From positions 1 to 5,632 of the forward strand of contig UQVJ01000101.1 of the NCBI GenBank assembly GCA_900544455.1: a DNA stretch of 5,632 bases. Direction: 5' to 3'. Shown here piece by piece: positions 1 to 5,632 of the stretch. Source of the stretch: an uncultured Eggerthella sp. (lineage in GTDB: Bacteria; Actinomycetota; Coriobacteriia; Coriobacteriales; Eggerthellaceae). How positions within the stretch are numbered: position 1 is the first letter of the stretch; every line of letters begins with the position of its first letter. Made by a program: the position numbers and the translations under genes. Under the pieces are notes generated by a model that was given only the letters and a program-made list of their open reading frames with translations, was not told the DNA's origin and searched no databases.

Positions 1-1265
1 GGGGGAAAACCGCGTCTACCGGTACGGCCCATCCGTTGCAAAAATGAAGAAACCGTAAAAGGTGCATCGACCTGAAACGCCCGTTCAAGTTTTCCAATAT
101 CGATACCAAGCTCCAAGGTGGCTGTAGTCACGGTGGTTAAATCGAAGGAATCGTCTTTCATAAGTTCTTCTGCTGTTTCACGGAACGTTGAAGAGAGATT
201 GCCATGATGGATAAGAAATCTATCAGGTTCGTGTCTAAGCTCACAATAGGAGCGCAACGAAGTAGTTATGCCTTCAGCCTCTTCGCGGCTATTAGCGAAA
301 ATTAAGCATTTCTTACCGCGCGTATACTCAAATAGATACCCATATCCAGGATCAGCAACGCTGGGGGCAACGTCAGCAGGAGTATCAAGGGCATGTTCTC
401 CCAATCTGTCTTTAGATAAAACACGTCCCTCTTGCAGAGCAACGGGATATTCCTTTCCAGTTTCCCCAGCGGCCGGCAATGCTCCCGGTACCACCTTTTC
501 AACCCCAACTAGTTCAACGTCGTCAGGATTTATAGCCGCAAAATCACGCTCGGTGGCCTGAGGGCCAGTTGTATAAAAGTGCTCCATGGATATTCGCCAA
601 GTACGTTTTGGCTCATTGAAGCGCGGAATGATAGTTGTTCGATTGGTGCCTGCAGAAAGAAAAGCTCCTACTGCCTGGGGATCTCCAATGGTTGCTGAAA
701 GGCCAATTCGCCTAGGATTGGAGCCCGACAATCGGGAAAGCCGCTCGATAAGGCACATCGTTTGACCTCCCCTATCGCCACGTAGCAAAGAATGCACCTC
801 ATCGACCACGATGTAGCGCAGATCGCCAAACATCTTTCCCACAGCGCCATGCTTATGAAGAAGTAGACTCTCAAGGGATTCGGGCGTGATCTGCAAAATT
901 CCTGAAGGGTGCTTTACCAAACGTGCTTTTTGCGAAGCCGAAACATCACCATGCCATCGCCATACTGGTATATCGGCTTGTTCGCATAGTTCATTCAGCC
1001 GAAAAAATTGATCGTTGATAAGAGCTTTCAGGGGCGCAATATAAAGTGCACCTACAGACAAAGGAGGGTTTTCGTAAAACTCTGTAAGAATGGGAAAAAA
1101 AGCCGCTTCAGTTTTCCCCGAAGCAGTAGAGGCACTTAATAAGATATTGCAATCGGTGTTGAATATCGCATCAGCCGCAGCAACCTGAATGCCACGCAGG
1201 CATTCCCAATCATGGGCATAGATATAGTCTTGAATAAAAGGAGCAAACCTATCGAAAGCACTCAC
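1..1265 (-). CDS. sngC: Lhr-like superfamily 2 DEVH-box helicase, Shango SngC-like, partial (3' end beyond the window)
   Basis: ATP-dependent nucleic acid helicase/translocase, predicted to be the motor of a Shango-type defence system. I translated 421 residues with no stop before the left edge. Motifs in order: Q27; Walker A ASTASGKT (45-52); Ia APLKALI (77-83); Ib ITPES (126-130); Walker B DEVH (155-158); III LSAT (189-192); IV-region CLIFANSREEAE (320-331); HHGNLS (353-358); V TTATLELGIDIG (380-391); VI QRMGRTGRRG (410-419). Both RecA lobes are therefore essentially complete, and only the C-terminal part specific to the family is missing. The DEVH box and the HGD and HHG motifs resemble Lhr/BrxHI helicases more than RNA DEAD-box proteins. 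GTG is the only usable start: the upstream ATG at 1275 opens an 8-codon frame, and the next in-frame codons upstream lead to the sngB stop. An AGGGA box (1279-1275) lies 9 bases before the GTG. It is the third gene of the operon. The helicase call is certain; the Shango role rests on its neighbours. Confidence 0.9.
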   Translation of the reverse strand, partial: MSAFDRFAPFIQDYIYAHDWECLRGIQVAAADAIFNTDCNILLSASTASGKTEAAFFPILTEFYENPPLSVGALYIAPLKALINDQFFRLNELCEQADIPVWRWHGDVSASQKARLVKHPSGILQITPESLESLLLHKHGAVGKMFGDLRYIVVDEVHSLLRGDRGGQTMCLIERLSRLSGSNPRRIGLSATIGDPQAVGAFLSAGTNRTTIIPRFNEPKRTWRISMEHFYTTGPQATERDFAAINPDDVELVGVEKVVPGALPAAGETGKEYPVALQEGRVLSKDRLGEHALDTPADVAPSVADPGYGYLFEYTRGKKCLIFANSREEAEGITTSLRSYCELRHEPDRFLIHHGNLSSTFRETAEELMKDDSFDLTTVTTATLELGIDIGKLERAFQVDAPFTVSSFLQRMGRTGRRGFP

Positions 1266-1277
1266 AGTGTTCCATCC

Positions 1278-2603
1278 CTAGATCTTAAACTCCGCGTACA
1301 AGGGTGCAACTTCCTGTTCTTGCAGAGGCGGTTTAGCGTACGAAAAATCTTCCGACTCAAGTAAAGTTGAGATTGAAACATCGGGATTCTGGTACACAAT
1401 GTCTAGCAGCTCAATGAAATCACGAATTACCTCGCGCGGAGTAAGATGAGAGTCGGATCCAACACGACCAAATTCAATTTGCAGGAAAGAAACGAGGTCA
1501 TCCTCCGATAAAGATTGCTTATATCCAAAATAGCCTGCATGTATGTCAGCGAGCTTTTCTATCAAGACCAGCAATTCTTCGTAGGTAAGGGGATTCAGGC
1601 GAATAACCGGAGCAAGCATATCGGAAAGCCCCTCGCCAGCAAAACGACCTTGGGTCAAACGACTCCGAAGCGCCTCGTAACTGTATACACCCCGCCTACG
1701 ATCTTCGATCGACTGCGGAGTGCCGCCCATAATAATGCCTAAATGATGCGCTTTGCCCTGCAGCGTGTCATTGTACATGGTTAGAATCTTCTCATAATTA
1801 TTTTGACGCGTGACCGAATTGGGTATCTTATAGAGGTTAACCAATTCGTCGATCATTACGACCAAACCCTTATAGCCCGCACCCGTCAAAAACTCGGCAA
1901 ACAACTTCAAATAGTCGTACCAGGAATCATCGGCAATGCAGGCATTAATACCAAGTTCCTTACGCGCTTCTGTTTTAGTGCGATATTCGCCACGAAGCCA
2001 CTTCACAACGTAAGCTTTAATCTCTTCGTTCTCTTCTGCGAAAGCGGATGCATAGATATCCAACACAGTGGAAAAATCATAGCCATGTACCAGCTCGCGA
2101 AGAGGATCCAGGTAGGTTGCTACAGCCTTACGAAACGATTGAGCATAGACCGGCCCTGAAGAGCTACCGCATTCTTCAGCAGCTTGATGTTGAATATTCT
2201 TAACCCAGCGATCAAGGACTAGAGCCAAGGCACCACCTTCAGGACGTGTTTTAGTGGATAGATTCCGAATTAGCTCACGATAAGTGGCAAGACCCTGCCC
2301 CTGACCTCCCTGTAAACGACGCTCAGGCGAAAGATCGGCGTCGGCAACAACAAAATTTTCACCCATAGAATGAGTTCTAATAGTTTGTATGAGAAAGCTC
2401 TTCCCGGAGCCATAACGCCCAACAAGAAAACGAAAAGAAGCTCCCCCATCTGCAATCAGTTCAAGATCGTGAAGTAAAGCCTGAATCTCAACCTCGCGGC
2501 CTACCGTAATGTATGGCAAACCGATTCGAGGGACAACACCGCCTTTAAGCGAATTGAGAACAACAGCCGCAATGCGTCGTGGAACTTTAACTTCTTCGCT
2601 CAT
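1278..2603 (-). CDS. sngB: BrxD/DUF2791-type P-loop ATPase, Shango SngB-like
   Basis: Predicted cytoplasmic ATPase of 441 residues, apparently full length, with no membrane segment. Visible features: an N-terminal segment with VGRE (34-37), typical of AAA/STAND-like ATPases just before the nucleotide site; Walker A GRYGSGKS (62-69); Walker B LVVMIDEL (247-254) with D252/E253; a sensor-1-like strand GIIMGGTP (289-296) followed by an arginine-rich turn (D301-R304) that could supply a finger residue; and a C-terminal LTPREVIRDFIELL helix (387-400), which I recognise from BREX BrxD-type ATPases. The ATG at 2603 overlaps the TGA of the upstream TerB gene (ATGA), which points to translational coupling. 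A weak AAAGGGG (2620-2614) lies 10 bases upstream. In Shango and BREX loci this family is paired with an Lhr-like helicase, and one follows here, so a joint ATPase-helicase complex is the likely role. The ATPase fold is clear; substrate and trigger are unknown. Confidence 0.88.
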   Translation of the reverse strand: MSEEVKVPRRIAAVVLNSLKGGVVPRIGLPYITVGREVEIQALLHDLELIADGGASFRFLVGRYGSGKSFLIQTIRTHSMGENFVVADADLSPERRLQGGQGQGLATYRELIRNLSTKTRPEGGALALVLDRWVKNIQHQAAEECGSSSGPVYAQSFRKAVATYLDPLRELVHGYDFSTVLDIYASAFAEENEEIKAYVVKWLRGEYRTKTEARKELGINACIADDSWYDYLKLFAEFLTGAGYKGLVVMIDELVNLYKIPNSVTRQNNYEKILTMYNDTLQGKAHHLGIIMGGTPQSIEDRRRGVYSYEALRSRLTQGRFAGEGLSDMLAPVIRLNPLTYEELLVLIEKLADIHAGYFGYKQSLSEDDLVSFLQIEFGRVGSDSHLTPREVIRDFIELLDIVYQNPDVSISTLLESEDFSYAKPPLQEQEVAPLYAEFKI

Positions 2604-4273
2604 AAATCTAAGGCCCCTTTCAGGTTATCCCGATAATCCTCGATTAATTTGGGCTCGCCGTCGATGTACTCAATGGCAATATCACCTAGCAGTTCAAACA
2701 GCTTTTCATTGATAGAGTCGATAACAAGATCCTGCGACTCTACTTCCGACGAACGAGCAGCATTAGCGTTGTCTGCGATCATAGCTCCCAGATACGAATA
2801 CTCGATCTGAGAGAGACCGTATGGCAGCTCGTTAATAGGCTTTGTTTTGACAACGTTGCCTGCCGATACAGAGACCGAATCGGCAGGCGAAGCAACTTCA
2901 GCTTTGTAGGAATCTGCAACAACAGGATCTCCTATGGCGCCATCTTCAAACGGCTCGTTTTGTTCCAAGCAATGATTCGATCGATCAAAAATGAATTCTT
3001 CGTCTGCAGCTAACTGAGAATCCTCAAAACGCTCTTCTTCGATAAGAAGTTGTTCACGTGTAACAGCAGAACGACTTCTGATGCTGGCAAGCTGGGTTCG
3101 GTCAATCGAAACTCTTCTTCTTTCCGCTTCTTGCCGGGATGCAGACCATAACGAAACACTTGCATCAACTATCTTCTGAATATATTTGGGGAGGTCATAT
3201 TCTTTAAGCGGGTGGCCATAGCCAACTGACAACCGCATACGGCGATCAACCGTTGCAAGCATTGCTCCCAATTCTACGTTACGTGCGGCAGTACGGTAAT
3301 TGCGCAACCCAGACCAACGTCCGTTTTTACAAGAGTAAGCATGAGCATCGTTTACCCTATACAGGCAATCGCTGTGTAGCCCAGACTCGCAAAATACAGC
3401 AGCAGGAAACATTACGTGCGATGAAGCGCTGCAAGAGCCGAACCATGAATCTATCAGACCTCTTTTTCTGCGCTTTGCGCAATGAATACACAAAGCGAAA
3501 TAGCAATCGCATGCGACCTTATGGATATCTTCAGGGTATTCCTGAGCGAAGCGTGATTTATCAATGCGATATGAGGAAAGTCGACACAGAGCTTTAAACA
3601 GCTCTTCCTTAGAAAAGGTATTCTGAGCCGCGGTTCCTGCAACCCCTTCGGCGCACCGAACAACAATTAAGGCCTGCTCAAATGAGGTATCTTCAAAGCT
3701 TTCAATAAGAGCGGGCGAAAGATTGTGATAAATGACAAAATCGCGCAGCCATGATTTAACGTAGCGATCGATTTCAGGATCAAACTCGCGGTACTTCACC
3801 CAGAAATTGTAAAGAAGGTCGAAGCATTCTTTAGGTGTCGAAGCACCAACGCAATTGATGAGCTCGTAAATATAAACGAATGCAAAAGAAAGACAGGTCT
3901 TCTTTACCTGACCATTTCGAACTAGAGTACGCCATGAGAAATAACCTCGCAATTGAGAATCGTTCATCATGGAATATGTTGGGTAGTAACGCTCAAAGGA
4001 ACCACTGAATGGGAAATCATCTTCCCATTCCTCCATAAAGCGCGCCTGCATAATAAACAATTCTGTTTCGGAAGGCCTACGGTATTCAAAGCCATCATGA
4101 ACTGGTCTTGCAAGCGCTTTCATATCACGATAGCGCTGAGGAAGATAGTTCTTCATTTGAGATCCCGTGCGCAAGATCGGCTCATCTTCATACATCTTCC
4201 CCGAGAAAGCACGGCTATTGGTAAGACGGGGGTCGGAAAGAATCGTATCAATTAGCTTATGAACGTCCGCCAT
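2600..4273 (-). CDS. sngA: TerB-N/TerB-C domain protein, Shango SngA-like
   Basis: 557-residue soluble protein, probably complete. The TerB-N region covers about residues 35-375. Its hallmark stretch is YYPTYSMM (96-103), QLRGYFSWR (107-115) and YIYELIN (134-140). Later family-like blocks are MFPAAVF (288-294), YSCKNGRW (313-320) and a TVDRRMRL helix (341-348). The TerB-C region is split. LASIRSRSAVTREQLLIEEE (395-414) is followed by an acidic variable linker (about 415-470, also serine/valine-rich near 460-472). The C-terminal half (about 488-556) carries INEKLFELLGD (521-531) and EDYRDNLKGAL (545-555). No canonical TerB core was recognised between the two. TerB-type domains are linked to Ter stress and phage-defence systems, and in Shango the TerB-like protein is the first gene. 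Its exact activity is not established. The start is supported by AGGAGGT at 4283-4277. The gene leads the operon and overlaps sngB by 4 bases. Confidence 0.86.
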   Translation of the reverse strand: MADVHKLIDTILSDPRLTNSRAFSGKMYEDEPILRTGSQMKNYLPQRYRDMKALARPVHDGFEYRRPSETELFIMQARFMEEWEDDFPFSGSFERYYPTYSMMNDSQLRGYFSWRTLVRNGQVKKTCLSFAFVYIYELINCVGASTPKECFDLLYNFWVKYREFDPEIDRYVKSWLRDFVIYHNLSPALIESFEDTSFEQALIVVRCAEGVAGTAAQNTFSKEELFKALCRLSSYRIDKSRFAQEYPEDIHKVACDCYFALCIHCAKRRKRGLIDSWFGSCSASSHVMFPAAVFCESGLHSDCLYRVNDAHAYSCKNGRWSGLRNYRTAARNVELGAMLATVDRRMRLSVGYGHPLKEYDLPKYIQKIVDASVSLWSASRQEAERRRVSIDRTQLASIRSRSAVTREQLLIEEERFEDSQLAADEEFIFDRSNHCLEQNEPFEDGAIGDPVVADSYKAEVASPADSVSVSAGNVVKTKPINELPYGLSQIEYSYLGAMIADNANAARSSEVESQDLVIDSINEKLFELLGDIAIEYIDGEPKLIEDYRDNLKGALDL

Positions 4274-4276
4274 TGC

Positions 4277-4283
4277 ACCTCCT
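4277..4283 (-). promoter_or_regulatory. ribosome binding site of the sngA-like gene
   Basis: The minus strand reads AGGAGGT, a near-perfect anti-16S match, 3 bases before the ATG at 4273 (4 bases if counted from AGGAGG). The spacing is slightly short, but no other in-frame start nearby has such a site, so it fixes the start of the first defence gene. Confidence 0.75.
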
Positions 4284-4298
4284 AACCCCGTACCAGTA

Positions 4299-4315
4299 GT
4301 GATATATCATATCAC
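4299..4315. repeat. 7-bp perfect inverted repeat, operator-like
   Basis: GTGATAT-atc-ATATCAC: two 7-base arms (4299-4305 and 4309-4315) around a 3-base spacer, 26 bases before the sngA-like ATG. The short AT-rich spacer and two-fold symmetry look like a binding site for a dimeric regulator rather than an RNA hairpin. It overlaps the proposed -10 box. No regulator gene lies in the window. Confidence 0.5.
4306..4314 (-). promoter_or_regulatory. candidate extended -10 promoter element for the defence operon
   Basis: On the minus strand the bases read TGATATGAT, which is TG-n followed by TATGAT, one mismatch from the TATAAT consensus. No convincing -35 hexamer sits 16-18 bases upstream, as is common for extended -10 promoters. 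Transcription would start near 4299, giving a leader of about 25 bases that contains the strong ribosome binding site. The box lies inside the 4299-4315 inverted repeat, so a bound regulator would block it. This is read by eye and unproven. Confidence 0.35.
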
Positions 4316-4319
4316 GGTA

Positions 4320-4333
4320 AACAAACATTTGTT
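4320..4333. repeat. 6-bp inverted repeat upstream of the proposed -10 box
   Basis: AACAAA-ca-TTTGTT: perfect 6-base arms with a 2-base spacer, just upstream of the 4299-4315 repeat. It lies roughly where the -35 region of the defence operon would be. It could be a second regulator site; chance is also possible in AT-rich DNA. Confidence 0.35.
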
Positions 4334-4352
4334 CGCTTATACAAGATCAAAC

Positions 4353-4378
4353 AAAAAGGAGCCATTTGGCTCCTTTTT
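4353..4378 (-). terminator. intrinsic terminator after the symporter gene
   Basis: An 11-base-pair perfect stem (4353-4363 with 4368-4378) has a 4-base loop. Its GC core is GGAGCC/GGCTCC, and an A5 tract and a T5 tract form the outer stem. On the minus strand it begins 14 bases after the symporter TAG and runs into TTTTTGTTT, the classic Rho-independent layout. It separates the transporter transcript from the defence operon. The A and T tracts make it potentially active in both directions. Confidence 0.88.
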
Positions 4379-4392
4379 ACATTGGTTAACGT

Positions 4393-5613
4393 CTATTTCA
4401 GCCCGGCAAAATCCATGTCTACCGACTCCTCTAGATATTCTTTCATTGGACCAGAGCCGAAATCCTTAAGGTGCTCTTCGTGCCAGCAATCTGTTTTTGG
4501 TAGTCCAGGGATAGAAGAAGCTAGAAATACGGGATCGAGGCCTTTCTTCTTCTGCTCTGAATAATCATCGAGAGCAAGAAGCGCCCACTTACCCAAGAGC
4601 AGAATTGCAACAAGATTTACTATAGCCATGAAGCCCATGAAAATGTCAGCTAGATTCCAAGCAAGATCAAAGCTGTTTACCGCACCATACAGAATTGCGA
4701 TAAGGCAGGCAATCCGGAACGCAAACAACCCCTTTTTGCTTTCGGGAAAAATGAAATGAAAATTGCTTTCCGCATAGAAATAGTTGCCAATAAGACTTGA
4801 GTAAGCAAAAGCAAAAATCGCAAAAGTAATGAAATGGATGCCGGCTACACCTACAGAATTATTGACTGCCATCTGAATAAGAGGCATGCCATTGAGACCC
4901 TCGGCAACAACTGGATCCTGAACATAAAAAATCAAAACCATAATTGCAGAACAAGTGCAGATCAAAATTGTATCAATGTACACGGAAAGACTTTGAACAA
5001 GGCCCTGCTTTACAGGGTGGGAAACGCTTGCTGTAGCTGCTGCGTTAGGAGCAGAACCCATGCCTGCCTCATTTGAATATAAGCCACGTTTGATGCCGAG
5101 CATAATTACAGAACCAGCAAAGCCGCCAAAAATTGATTCGAAATCAAAGGCAGACTCGAACAGCACCGCAAAAGCCGCTGGAAGCCAAGTGATATTGCTG
5201 ATAGTGGTCCACAGAGCAATGGCAATATAGGCGAGCGCCATAACAGGAACAACAATGGAGGTAATGACACTGATGCGCTTCTGCCCGCCAAAGATAACGG
5301 TTGCGGTCATGAGAACCAAAAGAAGCCCCATGATCATCGCTAAACCATTTTCATTATAGTCGGGAACATAGTACTCAAGTGCGCTGCAGGCATTATAAGC
5401 TTGAAGACCGTTAAAGCCGAAGGCGTAGCAAAGAATAAGAAGAACTGCGAAAAAAACGCCTAGCCAACGATGACCGAGCGCTTTTTCGATGTAATAAGCA
5501 GGGCCGCCGCGAAATTCGCCTTCCTTACCACGGACCTTCCAAATCTGAGCCAAAGTTGATTCGATGAACGCAGAAGCTGCACCAACAATAGCCATAAGCC
5601 ACATCCAGAAAAC
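4393..5613 (-). CDS. Na+:alanine/glycine symporter, AGCS family (AlsT/DagA type), N-terminus missing
   Basis: Inner-membrane secondary carrier that uses the sodium gradient to import alanine or glycine. 406 genuine residues are present (numbered from the first real codon, 5613). Family hallmarks: VFWMWLMAIVG (1-11), the latter part of the AGCS signature; FRGGPAYYIEKALG (34-47); GIKRGLYSNEAGMGSAP (173-189), the conserved transport-site region; HPVKQGLV (199-206); and YIDTILICT (212-220). Several hydrophobic helices are evident, for example about 1-24, 51-70, 91-109, 117-137, 212-230, 257-280, 299-315 and 322-347. The C-terminal tail is hydrophilic and starts with DDYSEQKKKGLDPVF. Compared with the usual family length of about 450-490 residues, roughly 90-100 N-terminal residues are lost beyond the contig end. 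The apparent GTG start at 5628 with its first five codons is encoded by adapter sequence and should not be used. The gene ends at TAG and is followed by its own terminator, so it is not part of the defence operon. Substrate choice between alanine and glycine cannot be read from the sequence. Confidence 0.93.
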   Translation of the reverse strand, partial: VFWMWLMAIVGAASAFIESTLAQIWKVRGKEGEFRGGPAYYIEKALGHRWLGVFFAVLLILCYAFGFNGLQAYNACSALEYYVPDYNENGLAMIMGLLLVLMTATVIFGGQKRISVITSIVVPVMALAYIAIALWTTISNITWLPAAFAVLFESAFDFESIFGGFAGSVIMLGIKRGLYSNEAGMGSAPNAAATASVSHPVKQGLVQSLSVYIDTILICTCSAIMVLIFYVQDPVVAEGLNGMPLIQMAVNNSVGVAGIHFITFAIFAFAYSSLIGNYFYAESNFHFIFPESKKGLFAFRIACLIAILYGAVNSFDLAWNLADIFMGFMAIVNLVAILLLGKWALLALDDYSEQKKKGLDPVFLASSIPGLPKTDCWHEEHLKDFGSGPMKEYLEESVDMDFAGLK

Positions 5614-5632
5614 AGATCGGAAGAGCACACGT
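5614..5632 (+). other. Illumina TruSeq adapter contamination at the contig end
   Basis: The final 19 bases, AGATCGGAAGAGCACACGT, are identical to the start of the standard Illumina TruSeq read-1 adapter. A match of this length at the exact end of the sequence is not plausible by chance. These bases are a library artefact left by incomplete trimming. They create a false GTG start and four further false codons (LFRS) in front of the truncated symporter gene. Confidence 0.97.

Noticed and set aside
1..5. GGGGG at the left edge as a poly-G sequencing artefact
   Set aside because: These bases translate in frame as proline codons directly after helicase motif VI (GRTGRRGFP), a plausible continuation. 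Five bases are too few to call an artefact.
268..561. Plus-strand open frame of 97 codons
   Set aside because: It lies wholly inside the helicase gene on the opposite strand, has no recognisable domain and gives low-complexity Ser/Pro/Thr sequence. The minus-strand frame has canonical helicase motifs across the same bases.
668..874. Minus-strand open frame of 68 codons
   Set aside because: It is an out-of-frame shadow of the helicase gene, overlapping its DEVH region.
3327..3465. Zinc ribbon in the TerB protein
   Set aside because: The cysteine spacing (C-x-C-x4-C-x2-C, then scattered) does not match a zinc ribbon with two CxxC knuckles. It is kept only as a low-weight observation.
1..4273. 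A BREX locus (BrxD plus BrxHI)
   Set aside because: The ATPase and helicase resemble this pair, but the first gene is a TerB-N/TerB-C protein and no BrxA, BrxC, PglX or PglZ is visible. The three-gene set fits Shango better. Flanking sequence to the left could still change this.
2600..4273. Tellurite resistance function from the TerB domain name
   Set aside because: There are no terZ, terA, terC, terD or terE neighbours. The partners are an ATPase and a helicase, which point to defence rather than metal resistance.
4393..5628. Symporter start at GTG 5628 giving 411 residues
   Set aside because: The GTG and the next four codons fall in the Illumina adapter. The remaining sequence starts in the middle of the conserved AGCS signature, so the gene is truncated.
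1..5632. CRISPR array, tRNA, rRNA or insertion sequence
   Set aside because: No spaced direct repeats, cloverleaf, rRNA-like stretch or transposase frame was seen. Coding sequence fills nearly all of the window.

Overview
The window is about 5.6 kb. Apart from one gap of about 120 bases it is coding throughout, and every real gene lies on the minus strand. By eye the base composition is moderate, below 50% GC. The genes are tightly packed, start sites have purine-rich Shine-Dalgarno motifs, and there is an AGCS-family amino acid carrier. This suggests a bacterium, possibly a Gram-positive gut anaerobe, but I cannot name a taxon. The last 19 bases (5614-5632) match the Illumina TruSeq adapter. 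The right edge is therefore the end of a short-read, probably metagenomic, contig, and those bases are not biology.

Region by region, in the direction of transcription (right to left): (1) 5613-4393 is a Na+:amino-acid (alanine/glycine) symporter whose N-terminus is cut off by the contig end. (2) 4378-4353 is a strong intrinsic terminator that closes that transcript. (3) About 4350-4274 is a short promoter region with two inverted repeats, an extended -10-like box and a strong ribosome binding site. (4) 4273-2600 encodes a TerB-N/TerB-C protein (SngA-like). (5) 2603-1278 encodes a P-loop ATPase of the BrxD/DUF2791 type (SngB-like), overlapping the previous gene by 4 bases. (6) 1265 to the left edge encodes an Lhr-like superfamily 2 helicase (SngC-like). 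It starts at GTG 12 bases after the ATPase stop and runs off the window just after helicase motif VI.

Genes 4-6 match, in order and composition, the three-gene anti-phage defence system called Shango (TerB-like protein, ATPase, helicase). The ATPase-helicase pair also resembles the BrxD/BrxHI module found in some BREX loci, but no other BREX gene is visible. The likely picture is one co-transcribed, translationally coupled defence operon with its own promoter, placed directly behind a housekeeping transporter. The defence assignment comes from domain content and synteny. The molecular mechanism, and the reason for the operator-like repeats in the promoter, are inference or unknown.
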